DNA of 64,000 nt from Streptomyces liliifuscus. Its GTDB lineage: Bacteria; Actinomycetota; Actinomycetes; Streptomycetales; Streptomycetaceae. This document shows positions 42,280 through 49,711 of this stretch, piece after piece. The translations under genes and the position numbers were made by a program. The stretch covers positions 2,666,001 through 2,730,000 of the forward strand of contig NZ_CP066831.1 in assembly GCF_016598615.1 (NCBI RefSeq), written 5' to 3'. The notes under the pieces were generated by a model, which was not told where the DNA came from, made no database searches, and saw nothing but the letters and a program-made list of their open reading frames with translations. The first letter of the stretch is position 1. Every line of letters begins with the position of its first letter.

Positions 42280-43694
42280 GATCGGTGCTCTTCCAACTCG
42301 TTCGGGGTCATTGGTTCTGTCCGGTCGGCCACTCTCAGATGGTGCAGGGCGTAGGAGCGCCAGGGGCGCCAGGCGTCCGGGACGTCCTCGTCCGGTGGTG
42401 CCACGTCGGGGTCGCCCAGGGCACGGGTGCGGATCAGTGCCACGGTCCGTGGATCCACGCCCGGCAGGGCTAGCAGCGCGGACTGTGCCTCCTCGCGGTC
42501 GGCGCCCGGGTCCAGCCTCAGGCTGCCGTCGGCCAGCGCTGTGGCTAGGGCGCCCAGCGTGCCGTCCGTGTCCGCGAGCGCGGCCGGCTCGGGAAAGACG
42601 TGCGTGAGCGTTCCGCAGGGCGCGTCCAGCAGCTTCCCGTACGCCCGCACCAGGCGCTCCGCCTCGTCCCGTCCTACCAGGGCCCGCACGGCCAGTTCCT
42701 CCGGGTCTGCGGCCCCGGGCGAACGCAGGCCTGGCCTGGCCGCCACCAGCGGTGCCAGTCGCTCGTCGGCTCCCAGGCGCTCGTCCACGGCGTACGGGTC
42801 GGAATCCAGGTCCAGGAGCCGCCGCAGCCGCTGTACCGCTGTGGTCAGGTCGCGCAGGTCGGTGAGGTGCAGTCTGGCGTCGAGCCAGCCGCCCGCGTGG
42901 GCGGAGGCGCCGGACAGCCGCTCGCCGACGGCCACGATGCCTGTGCCGTACGGCAGCCGCAGGGTCCGCCGATAGGTACGGGAGCCGGCACCGCCGGTCA
43001 CCTCTTCGACACCGGCGACGGCCTCGGCGGCCAGCAGGTCGAAGACCTCACCGGCCTGGTACTTGCCGCGGTACGCCAGCCGCAACGGGATCCCCGCCGA
43101 CGGGGTGGCCGCACGACGCGAGGCGGCACCCCGGCGGGGTGCGGCGGCGCGCAGCTCGGTCGGTGTCGAGGCGTACACCGTGCGGATCGTGTCGTTGAAC
43201 TGGCGCACACTCGCGAACCCGGCCGCGAACGCGATCTCCGTGATCGGCAGCTCCGTGGTCTGGAGCAGCACCCTCGCGGTGTGGGCCCGCTGGGCCCGTG
43301 CCAGGGCGACCGGGCCTGCGCCCACCTCCGCGGTGAGCTGCCGCTGCACCTGGCGGGCGCTGTAGCCGAGCCGCACGGCGAGCCCGGCGACTCCCTCGCG
43401 GTCCACGACCCCGTCGCCGATCATCCGCATCGCGCGCCCCACGACGTCCGCGCGTACGTTCCACTCGGCGGAACCCGGCGCGGCGTCCGGGCGGCACCTG
43501 CGGCACGCCCGGAACCCGGAACTCTGGGCGGCGGCGGCCGTCGCGTAGAACCGGACGTTCTCCCGCTTCGGCGTCACCGCGGGGCAGCTCGGCCTGCAGT
43601 AGATACCCGTCGTCTCCACCGCGAAGAAGAACTCCCCGTCGAACCGGGCGTCCCTGCTCCGCACCGCTCCATACCTGGTCTCTTCGTCAATCAC
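42276..43694 (-). CDS. Ada-AlkA fusion: methylation-responsive activator plus 3-methyladenine DNA glycosylase
   Basis: A 472-residue fusion. The N-terminal Ada zinc domain has Cys33, 37, 64 and 67, the same spacing as Ada Cys38/42/69/72, so methyl-phosphotriester sensing is likely. An AraC-type HTH follows at about 80-180 (LAVRLGYSARQVQRQLTAEV, ITEIAFAAGFASVRQFNDTI), then an AlkA glycosylase region from about 200 (SLRLDPGADREEAQSALLAL, LPGVDPRTVALIRTRALGDP). It combines a regulator and a base-excision enzyme. GTG 43694 is chosen; the longer frame upstream only translates the palindromic element. It drives the coupled ogt. Confidence 0.95.
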   Translation of the reverse strand: MIDEETRYGAVRSRDARFDGEFFFAVETTGIYCRPSCPAVTPKRENVRFYATAAAAQSSGFRACRRCRPDAAPGSAEWNVRADVVGRAMRMIGDGVVDREGVAGLAVRLGYSARQVQRQLTAEVGAGPVALARAQRAHTARVLLQTTELPITEIAFAAGFASVRQFNDTIRTVYASTPTELRAAAPRRGAASRRAATPSAGIPLRLAYRGKYQAGEVFDLLAAEAVAGVEEVTGGAGSRTYRRTLRLPYGTGIVAVGERLSGASAHAGGWLDARLHLTDLRDLTTAVQRLRRLLDLDSDPYAVDERLGADERLAPLVAARPGLRSPGAADPEELAVRALVGRDEAERLVRAYGKLLDAPCGTLTHVFPEPAALADTDGTLGALATALADGSLRLDPGADREEAQSALLALPGVDPRTVALIRTRALGDPDVAPPDEDVPDAWRPWRSYALHHLRVADRTEPMTPNELEEHRS

Positions 43695-43758
43695 CCCTCC
43701 AGTCTGCGACACCGCCGACCACCCGGCTGGCGGAAATCGGACATGACGCTCACCGTCC

Positions 43759-43910
43759 GTGGGTGGGGCGGGGCCGTGCCGGTATGTCACGTTCGCGACG
43801 GCGGGGCATACGGCCCTGAGTTTCATTGGTCACCGTCTCCAGCGGGAGCCGTATGTCGCGAACGCTGACACACCGGCACGGCCCCGCCCCACGCGCGTCG
43901 GCGTCTGCGG
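43759..43910. repeat. 152-bp palindromic element, copy 2
   Basis: 96% identical to 7030-7181 (six differences, no gap). The outer arms are 43765-43799 and 43855-43890. It lies 64 bases upstream of the Ada-AlkA start codon, where it could carry or disturb the promoter. Nothing else is shared between the two neighbourhoods outside the element. Confidence 0.85.
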
Positions 43911-44253
43911 CCCGGTGGGACGACGGCCGCACGCCGCCGTACGGCCCGAGGGGACGCGGCGGGGTGTCCGCCCGCAGCGGATGGCGCGTCCGCCCCGGGC
44001 ACCCTGTTCGAAACTCACGCAGTCGCGCCAGACCGAGGACGGATACCCCGCCGCGGCACCGCCCCCGTGACCATCGGCAGGCGGACGACCGTGGTCCGCA
44101 GACGACCGACGGCACTCGGCCCCACCCACCCAGGGGCGCGGGGAACGGCGCGATCGGCCACAACGAACCCGCAGGCACAGAACCGACCCAAGCCCCCTCC
44201 CCCCAGGGGCGCGGGGAACTGCGCGATCAGCCCCCGCACGCCCGCAGGCGAAA
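43911..44253. repeat. Intergenic stretch with two copies of the GC-rich hairpin repeat
   Basis: No gene is supported. Copies of the repeat stand at about 44131-44173 (with GAACGGCGCG in place of GAACTGCGCG) and 44201-44247, both in plus orientation, next to the rsgA stop (44254). The second includes CCCC-AGGGGCGCGGGG pairing and may act as rsgA's terminator on the minus strand. Confidence 0.75.
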
Positions 44254-45366
44254 TCAGCGCCCCCTAGCCCCCCGCTTCACCTCCATCGCCGCCCGCCCCT
44301 CGGCGCCCCTCCGCTTCCACTCCTTTCGGAGCTCCGCTCGGACCCGCGCGTCCGTCTTGGCCACGATCCGCTGGTTCTCGCGGAGCAGCTTCCGGTAGCT
44401 CTCCAGTCGGCGCTCGGGCAACACCCCGGAGCCCGCGGCAGCGAGCACCGCGCAGCCGGGCTCGGCCTCGTGTGCGCAGTCCTGGAATCGGCAGGAGGCG
44501 GCGAGTTCCTCGATCTCCGAGAAGACCTGCCCGACTCCGCTCTCGGCGTCGTAGAGGCCGACCCCGCGCAGCCCCGGTGTGTCGATCAGTACGCCCCCGC
44601 CGGGGAGGACGAGCAGGTTCCGGGTCGTGGTCGTGTGGCGGCCCTTGCCGTCCACGTCACGTGCCGCCTGGACCGTCATCACGTCCTCGCCGAGGAGCGC
44701 GTTCGCGAGGGTCGACTTGCCGGCGCCCGACTGGCCGAGGAGGACGGAGGTTCCGCCGGACACTACGGCGCCGAGTACGTCGAGGCCGTCCCCGTCCGTG
44801 GAACTTACGGCCAGCACCTGTACGCCCGGAGCCGCCGTCTCGACGTCCTGGAGCAGATACGACAGGCCCACCGAGTCCGGTACCAGGTCCGCCTTGGTGA
44901 GTACGACCAGGGGCTGTGCGCCGGATTCCCAGGCCAGTGCCAGGAAACGTTCGATCCGGCCGAGGTCAAGTTCCACCGCCAGGGAGACCGCGATGATCGC
45001 GAAGTCGACGTTGGCGGCGAGGATCTGTCCTTCCGAGCGCTTGGAGGAGGTCGACCGTACGAAGGCGGTACGGCGCGGGAGGTACTGCTGTACGTAGCGG
45101 GGATCCCCGCCTGCGTCCACGACGGCCCAGTCGCCGGTGCAGATGACGCGCAGCGGGTCGTGCGGCGTCACGAACTCGGTGTCGACCCGGACGAGGCCGT
45201 CCGCGGTGATCACATCGCACTGTCCGCGATCGACCCGTACGACTCGGCCCGGGATGAGCCCCCGCTCCAGGTGGGGGCCGAATTCAGCAGCCCACGCGTC
45301 GTCCCAGCCGTAGGGCGCGAGCGGGTGGGCGGAAGAAGACAGTGAAAGTGAAGAAGAGGAAGACAA
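44254..45366 (-). CDS. rsgA: Ribosome small-subunit-dependent GTPase A
   Basis: A 370-residue circularly permuted GTPase that helps mature and check the 30S subunit. An OB-fold region (GRVVRVDRGQCDVITADGLV) is followed by TKAD, the P-loop GQSGAGKST, DTPG, and the C-terminal zinc region CRFQDCAHEAEPGC. Order G4-G5-G1-G3 is diagnostic. The start is uncertain: TTG 45366 gives a Ser-rich N-terminus and has GAAGGG six bases upstream, while the frame continues to GTG 45504, where the ribosome binding site instead serves the small ORF. The region upstream carries several hairpins. Confidence 0.95.
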   Translation of the reverse strand: MSSSSSLSLSSSAHPLAPYGWDDAWAAEFGPHLERGLIPGRVVRVDRGQCDVITADGLVRVDTEFVTPHDPLRVICTGDWAVVDAGGDPRYVQQYLPRRTAFVRSTSSKRSEGQILAANVDFAIIAVSLAVELDLGRIERFLALAWESGAQPLVVLTKADLVPDSVGLSYLLQDVETAAPGVQVLAVSSTDGDGLDVLGAVVSGGTSVLLGQSGAGKSTLANALLGEDVMTVQAARDVDGKGRHTTTTRNLLVLPGGGVLIDTPGLRGVGLYDAESGVGQVFSEIEELAASCRFQDCAHEAEPGCAVLAAAGSGVLPERRLESYRKLLRENQRIVAKTDARVRAELRKEWKRRGAEGRAAMEVKRGARGR

Positions 45367-45371
45367 GGGGG

Positions 45372-45413
45372 ACCCTTCGAAGGGTGGCCCCGGCCGCGCG
45401 CGCTCAGGCGCGG
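45372..45413 (-). promoter_or_regulatory. Hairpins covering the rsgA ribosome binding site
   Basis: ACCCTTCGAAGGGT (45372-45385) is a perfect 14-base palindrome that includes the GAAGGG in front of the TTG start, so folding would hide the binding site. Just upstream, CCGCGC (45394-45399) pairs with GCGCGG (45408-45413) in the 12-40 bases after the small ORF's stop. Together they resemble a translational switch. Confidence 0.65.
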
Positions 45414-45425
45414 AGAAGGTGGATG

Positions 45426-45497
45426 TCAGCCGGCGACCACAGAGGTGGATTCGATGAACTTCCGGATGCGGGCAGCGCCCGGCTCGATGACAGCCAT
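45426..45497 (-). CDS. 23-residue leader ORF upstream of rsgA
   Basis: ATG 45497 to TGA 45426 encodes MAVIEPGAARIRKF followed by nine residues ending VVAG. AAGGAGGTG stands eight bases before the ATG, about the best ribosome binding site in the window, and far better than those of long genes nearby. Its promoter, 5' hairpin and the hairpins after it all fit one short transcript leader running into rsgA. It may be a regulatory leader peptide or a small protein in its own right. I do not recognise the peptide. Confidence 0.7.
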   Translation of the reverse strand: MAVIEPGAARIRKFIESTSVVAG

Positions 45498-45533
45498 CGA
45501 TCACACCTCCTTGATCACGCCAACATGATGTCG

Positions 45534-45551
45534 ATGGTGGACACCCACCAT
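45534..45551 (-). promoter_or_regulatory. 5' UTR hairpin of the rsgA leader
   Basis: ATGGTGG (45534-45540) and CCACCAT (45545-45551) form a perfect 7-bp stem with a four-base loop in the leader, about 15 bases from the expected transcript start. Confidence 0.65.
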
Positions 45552-45563
45552 GAGAACAGTCCG

Positions 45564-45592
45564 ACCCTAGCTCTCTCCTGCACCTGAGCCAA
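45564..45592 (-). promoter_or_regulatory. Promoter of the rsgA leader
   Basis: On the minus strand, TTGGCT (45592-45587) and TAGGGT (45569-45564) are separated by exactly 17 bases, a reasonable housekeeping promoter. It is 67 bases upstream of the leader ORF. Confidence 0.65.
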
Positions 45593-45610
45593 CCGGTTTA
45601 CCGCCCGGCC

Positions 45611-47137
45611 TCAGCTGTGTGTGCAGCTGCGGCCGTTCAGCATGAACTCGTTCGGTTCCGCGTTGCCGTTGCCGGGCTTCCAGGAGCCGAGGAAGCCGAC
45701 CGCGAACGATCCGCCGGCGGCGACCGACTTGTTGTAGTCGGCGGCGCTCGCGGTCACCCGGGAGCCGTCCTGGTCGAAGTTGCCGTCCCACATCTGGGTC
45801 ACCTTCTGGCCGTCGGGGAAGGTCCAGCTGACGCGCCAGTTGTTGAGGGCGTAGTCGGACTTGACGGTGACGGTGGCCTGGAAGCCGTCGGGCCACTCGT
45901 TGACCAGTTCGTACCGGGCGTGGCAGACGGCGGGTTCGCTGGGGTTGGGGTCGGCACCGTCCTCCTCGGCCGAGGATGTGGAGTCGCCCTGTGGCTCCTT
46001 CTCCGACGCGGAGCCCGTACCGGAGTTCTCGTCGGTCTTCCCGGTGTGCGATGCGGACGCCTGCGGGGAGGTCGTGGAGGAAGCGATCGGGCCGTTCCCC
46101 GTGCTCGATGGCTCGGGGTCGAGCGAGGGGACCTGCTGGCCCACCGGCTCCCGGCCCGCCGTCCCTTCCAGGGAGCCGGAGCCCTCGTCCTCACCGAACG
46201 GCGCCAGCGTGACCGCCAGTGCCAGCAGGGAGACGCCGACTGCGGCGACGATCAGTCCGACCCTGCCTATGCGGGCGCGGCGTCCTTCGGCCGCGTCACC
46301 GTCCGGCTCGTCCGGGTCGTCGTCGGCCGCGCCGCGGCTGAGCCCCGACTCGACGGCCCTGCGGCGTCGTTCCAGGTAGGCGAGTCCGCCCCAGCCGATG
46401 ACTCCGCCCGCGAGCGCGGCGGGCAGTCCTCCGCCGGCGAGCCGCAGACAGGCGGCGGCCTCCGCGCACTCGACGCACCGCGCGAGGTGCCAGGACAGGT
46501 CGTCCGGTACCTCGGCGGCGGGTGAGCGGGTGACCGCGTCGAGGAGCCGGGCGTAGCTGCGGCACTCCTCGGAGAGCGGTGTGTCGAGGTGGTTGCGGTG
46601 GCAGCGGTCGCGGAACACTCCGCGCACCTGATGCAGTTCCTCGGCCGCGCCCTCCGGGTCGAGCCCGAGCCGGCGGGCCACGGACGTGACGGGCAGCGCC
46701 TCGACCTCCACCAGCCACAGCAGCGCGGCGTCCGGTTCCTGCATGTCCCGGAGCCCGCGCAGGGCGAGCGGCCGGTGCAGGGGCGGTCCCGAGAAGCGGG
46801 CGGCCTGGTCGGAGTTGAGCCACAGGCGGAGGTCGGGGTCGAGGCGATCGCCCTGGCCCTTCGCCTCCCAGATGGCGGTGGTCTGGCGTACGGCGGTCAG
46901 GAGCAGCGGTATTCGCGGCAGCCGGGGTGTGCGGGCCCGGCGCCCGAAGTTCCTGCCGCCGGACTCGGCCTCCGCGGCACGCGCTTCGCGTATGCCGAGC
47001 GAGAACGCCTCGGAGGCCAGTTGGCGGGCATGGGTGGAGGCGCCGGTACAGAGATCGGCGTACGAAAGGACCGCGTCCCAGCACTCCGAGAACAGAGTGG
47101 CCTCGGCGGCGTCCTGAGGGGTCGGCAGGTCTGGCAT
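45611..47137 (-). CDS. Sigma-like/zinc-finger membrane protein with extracellular family-2 cellulose-binding module
   Basis: A 508-residue fusion. Residues 1-190 resemble a degenerate sigma factor (region-4-like LVEVEALPVTSVARRLGLDP). Then comes an anti-sigma-type zinc finger with His217, Cys221 and Cys224 (HLARCVEC). A membrane helix lies at 292-312, followed by a Ser/Thr/Pro/Glu linker. The C-terminus (404-506) is a CBM2: flanking Cys405 and Cys505, YELVNEWPDGFQATVTV, WRVSWTFPDGQKVTQMW and FAVGFLGSWKPGNGNAEPNE, with the tryptophans that stack on cellulose or xylan. It could sense insoluble polysaccharide outside and signal inside. ATG 47137 is the best start. Confidence 0.9.
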   Translation of the reverse strand: MPDLPTPQDAAEATLFSECWDAVLSYADLCTGASTHARQLASEAFSLGIREARAAEAESGGRNFGRRARTPRLPRIPLLLTAVRQTTAIWEAKGQGDRLDPDLRLWLNSDQAARFSGPPLHRPLALRGLRDMQEPDAALLWLVEVEALPVTSVARRLGLDPEGAAEELHQVRGVFRDRCHRNHLDTPLSEECRSYARLLDAVTRSPAAEVPDDLSWHLARCVECAEAAACLRLAGGGLPAALAGGVIGWGGLAYLERRRRAVESGLSRGAADDDPDEPDGDAAEGRRARIGRVGLIVAAVGVSLLALAVTLAPFGEDEGSGSLEGTAGREPVGQQVPSLDPEPSSTGNGPIASSTTSPQASASHTGKTDENSGTGSASEKEPQGDSTSSAEEDGADPNPSEPAVCHARYELVNEWPDGFQATVTVKSDYALNNWRVSWTFPDGQKVTQMWDGNFDQDGSRVTASAADYNKSVAAGGSFAVGFLGSWKPGNGNAEPNEFMLNGRSCTHS

Positions 47138-47412
47138 GGGTGGGGACTTCACCTGCATCCACAAGCGGGGTCAACTCACCTGGGTAATACGGGAGTTGAG
47201 GGGGACGTCTGCGACGGGACCAGAGTTTTTCACGGTTCCTGCACAACTGACAAGCGGCACTTGCACATCCGGTTACCGCGGGTCGCACGTCCCACCAGGC
47301 CCATCGGCCTCAGCCGTGCTTCAGTCGTACACCAGTTGTACGTCCCGGCAGCCCCAAATGACTCAACCGACTGTCACTGGAACTGCCGTACGTCCCCATC
47401 CGCCCCGTCCCC

Positions 47413-48744
47413 TCAGACCGCGGGCACCTCTTCCGTCACCTCGTTCGCCGGCAGGCTGTCCATGAAGGAACTCACCGAGAAGACCGCGTTGCCCGGCCCG
47501 GGCGGACCGTATCCGGGCGGCGAGGAGAGCCCGAAGTCCTCCATCGTGGAGCGGTAGGCCTCAAGGAGCCGGATGTGGTACTCCAGCGGGGCGCCCTGCG
47601 GATTCGCCTTGCCCAGCGGGGTCGTCGGCTCCGGGCACCAGGTGGTGAAGCGGGGCGTGATGCCCTGCGACATGAAGAAGCGCAGGCCCTCCGTCGTGGA
47701 CGCGATCGCCTCGTCGACCGTGGTGAAGCCGAACGGCTCCGCCATCTCCACGCCCGCCACGAAGTTGGGGATCACATTGCGCGCGCCGAAGATCTCCGCC
47801 GAGTCGAGGATGCGCTTGTGCCACTCGTCGCGGCCGACGTACCGCTCCTTGCCCGGGCAGTACATCTTGAACAGGTACTCGTCCCACACCTCGTAGTTGG
47901 GGTGGTAGATCTGTACGCCGTAGTCCTTGAAGCGCTGCACGTCGTCGCGCGGGAGTGCCTGGGCCACGACCTTGCCGATCCACCGGCCCGGGAAGTGCTC
48001 CTCGATGGCCTTGGCGTACATGCCGTAGAAGTCGGCCTCGTCACGGCCCTGGAGCTTGGAGGTGATGGCGCCGCCGGTGAGGGTGTAGGCGGTGGAGGCC
48101 TTCGCCGTGTCGTAGCGGTCGATGATCTCCAGGGCTTCGAGGACCTCGTCCACGTCCTTGACCCCGGTGTACGGGCGGCCCGCCGCCTTGTGCTGGCGCC
48201 AGTTGTGGTTGATGTCGCAGTACTGGCACTCCTCCTTGGCGCCGAAGTACTGGCAGACCCGGAAGACGGTCAGGTAGATCAGGTAGCCCCACTGGATCGT
48301 CGGGGCCACCTCCATGACGGACTTCCCGTTGGAGAGCTTGTGCCGGTAGTACTCCGGCATCGGCGGGACCCCGACGTCCGAGATCCGCTTCCCGTCGAGG
48401 TAGAGGCCGAGCACGCCGTCCTCGCCTGCGGCCACGCGGTACGGCGAGGACGGGTTCACCCGCACGGACACCACGGTCCGGCGCAGGTCGTACGGGCCGC
48501 CGGTGAGGATGATCTCCTCCGGCGGGCGGCGCAGCGCGGCCTCGCCCAGCTCGGGCAGGGTGCCGTGGTCGAAGGAGAAGATGAAGTACGACTTCGGTTT
48601 GACGTCCCCGTCCTCGTTGTCACTGAGTGCGGAGTCGTCGAAGGCCACACCCCCACGGAGCAGGTCCTCCTTGAAGACGGCTTCCCGCGGTACGTGCGGG
48701 AACCTCTCCATCAGGTCCTCGACCAGCGCGGTACGGCTGCCCAT
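47413..48744 (-). CDS. Radical SAM protein with unusual CX8CX2C cluster motif
   Basis: A 443-residue protein. The iron-sulfur cysteines are Cys164, Cys173 and Cys176 (FRVCQYFGAKEECQYCDIN), giving CX8CX2C instead of the usual CX3CX2C. Downstream, YTLTGGAITSK contains the GGE-like SAM-contact position. The pattern VEVAPTIQWGYLIYLTVFRV before the motif is conserved-looking, and a long C-terminus (GARNVIPNFVAGVEMAEPFG, RFTTWCPEPTTPLGKANPQG) completes a TIM-barrel-like body. It would make a 5'-deoxyadenosyl radical; the substrate is unknown. It is divergent from an alpha/beta hydrolase gene. Confidence 0.85.
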   Translation of the reverse strand: MGSRTALVEDLMERFPHVPREAVFKEDLLRGGVAFDDSALSDNEDGDVKPKSYFIFSFDHGTLPELGEAALRRPPEEIILTGGPYDLRRTVVSVRVNPSSPYRVAAGEDGVLGLYLDGKRISDVGVPPMPEYYRHKLSNGKSVMEVAPTIQWGYLIYLTVFRVCQYFGAKEECQYCDINHNWRQHKAAGRPYTGVKDVDEVLEALEIIDRYDTAKASTAYTLTGGAITSKLQGRDEADFYGMYAKAIEEHFPGRWIGKVVAQALPRDDVQRFKDYGVQIYHPNYEVWDEYLFKMYCPGKERYVGRDEWHKRILDSAEIFGARNVIPNFVAGVEMAEPFGFTTVDEAIASTTEGLRFFMSQGITPRFTTWCPEPTTPLGKANPQGAPLEYHIRLLEAYRSTMEDFGLSSPPGYGPPGPGNAVFSVSSFMDSLPANEVTEEVPAV

Positions 48745-48883
48745 CCCGTCCTCCTAGCTCCCGGTGCTCCCGGCTGCTGTGCTCGACTCCTCACGGTATG
48801 CCCCTCCTCCCGGGGCCGCGGTGCCGGGTCCCTCCTGGTGGCGAGTCCCTCCTGGTGGCGGGGCCGCGTCTAGAGTCGCCTTC

Positions 48884-49666
48884 GTGACCACCTCCCCTCC
48901 GGTAGCCCTCCATCACGCGGACCACCCCGGCACGGGACCGGCTCTCCTCCTGGTGCACGGCTGGGGCGGCGACGCCGACGACTGGGCGCCCACCCTCCCC
49001 TACTGGCGGCACCGGGTGATCGTCCCCGACCTGCGGGGCCACGGCCGCTCCCCGAAGCCGCCGAGCGGCTACGGCCCGCGCGACTTCGCCGCCGACCTGG
49101 CGGACCTGCTGGGCCGGCTGGACCCGGGCCCGGTGATCGCCGTCGGCCACTCGATGGGCGCCCAGGCGGTCACGGCTCTCGCGGTGGAACACCCCCGTCT
49201 CGTACGGGCGTTGGTGGTCGTCGACCCGGCGTACGGAGCCGACGAGGGCGAGGCCGTACGCATCCCCCGGGAGCAGGAGGAGCTACGGAGAGAAGGCGCG
49301 GAGTGGGCCGCCCGCTTCGTGGAGAGCGCCTTCCGGCCGGGTGAACATGACCAACTGCGCGACCGGCAGCGGAAGTTGATGGCCTGCATGGACCCAGAGG
49401 TCCTGGCCCTGTGCCGCGACGGCATGTACCTGGCCCCGGACGCCTTCGGCCTGCGGCCCGCCACCCGCGCATACCTGGGTCGCCGCGACTGCCCCGTATT
49501 GGCCGTGTACGCGACCGCCACCGCCGCCGCCTTCGAGCGCAGCACCCTCACCCGACCAGACTCCCGCATCGAGGTGTTCGAGGCCTGCGGCCACTACCTG
49601 CACGAGGAACGCCCCCGGGAACTGGCCTCCCTGGTGCAAGAGTGGTCCCCCCTCCGTGCCCCGTAA
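48884..49666 (+). CDS. Alpha/beta hydrolase
   Basis: A 260-residue hydrolase. The nucleophile elbow is VGHSMGAQA (Ser90), the oxyanion region is LLLVHGWGGDADDW, and the catalytic His is in CGHYLHEERPRE; an Asp of the triad lies near RPDSRIEVFEA. It may be an esterase or C-C hydrolase. GTG 48884 stands eight bases after the -10-like TAGAGT, which suggests a leaderless transcript; the longer frame upstream has no family sequence. The stop codon lies inside the hairpin of the GC-rich repeat. Confidence 0.88.
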   Translation: MTTSPPVALHHADHPGTGPALLLVHGWGGDADDWAPTLPYWRHRVIVPDLRGHGRSPKPPSGYGPRDFAADLADLLGRLDPGPVIAVGHSMGAQAVTALAVEHPRLVRALVVVDPAYGADEGEAVRIPREQEELRREGAEWAARFVESAFRPGEHDQLRDRQRKLMACMDPEVLALCRDGMYLAPDAFGLRPATRAYLGRRDCPVLAVYATATAAAFERSTLTRPDSRIEVFEACGHYLHEERPRELASLVQEWSPLRAP

Positions 49667-49711
49667 GGGGCGCGGGGAACTGCGCGACCAGCCACAACGA
49701 ACCCGCAGCGA
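49658..49711. repeat. GC-rich hairpin repeat, copy overlapping a stop codon
   Basis: GCCCC (49658-49662) and GGGGC (49667-49671) flank the loop GTAA, which contains the hydrolase's stop codon. The core GGCGCGGGGAACTGCGCG follows and ends at the stop of the large exported protein on the other strand. It lies exactly between convergent genes. Confidence 0.8.

Noticed and set aside
43695..43826. Upstream extension of the Ada-AlkA gene (MKLRAVCPAV...)
   Set aside because: The same peptide start appears at the other copy of the palindromic element (6567-7097 frame), so it is translated repeat, not protein. The GTG at 43694 fits the Ada start.
45367..45504. GTG 45504 as start of rsgA
   Set aside because: The ribosome binding site is only one base from that GTG but eight bases from the ATG of the small ORF, so it serves the latter; the extension has no family sequence.
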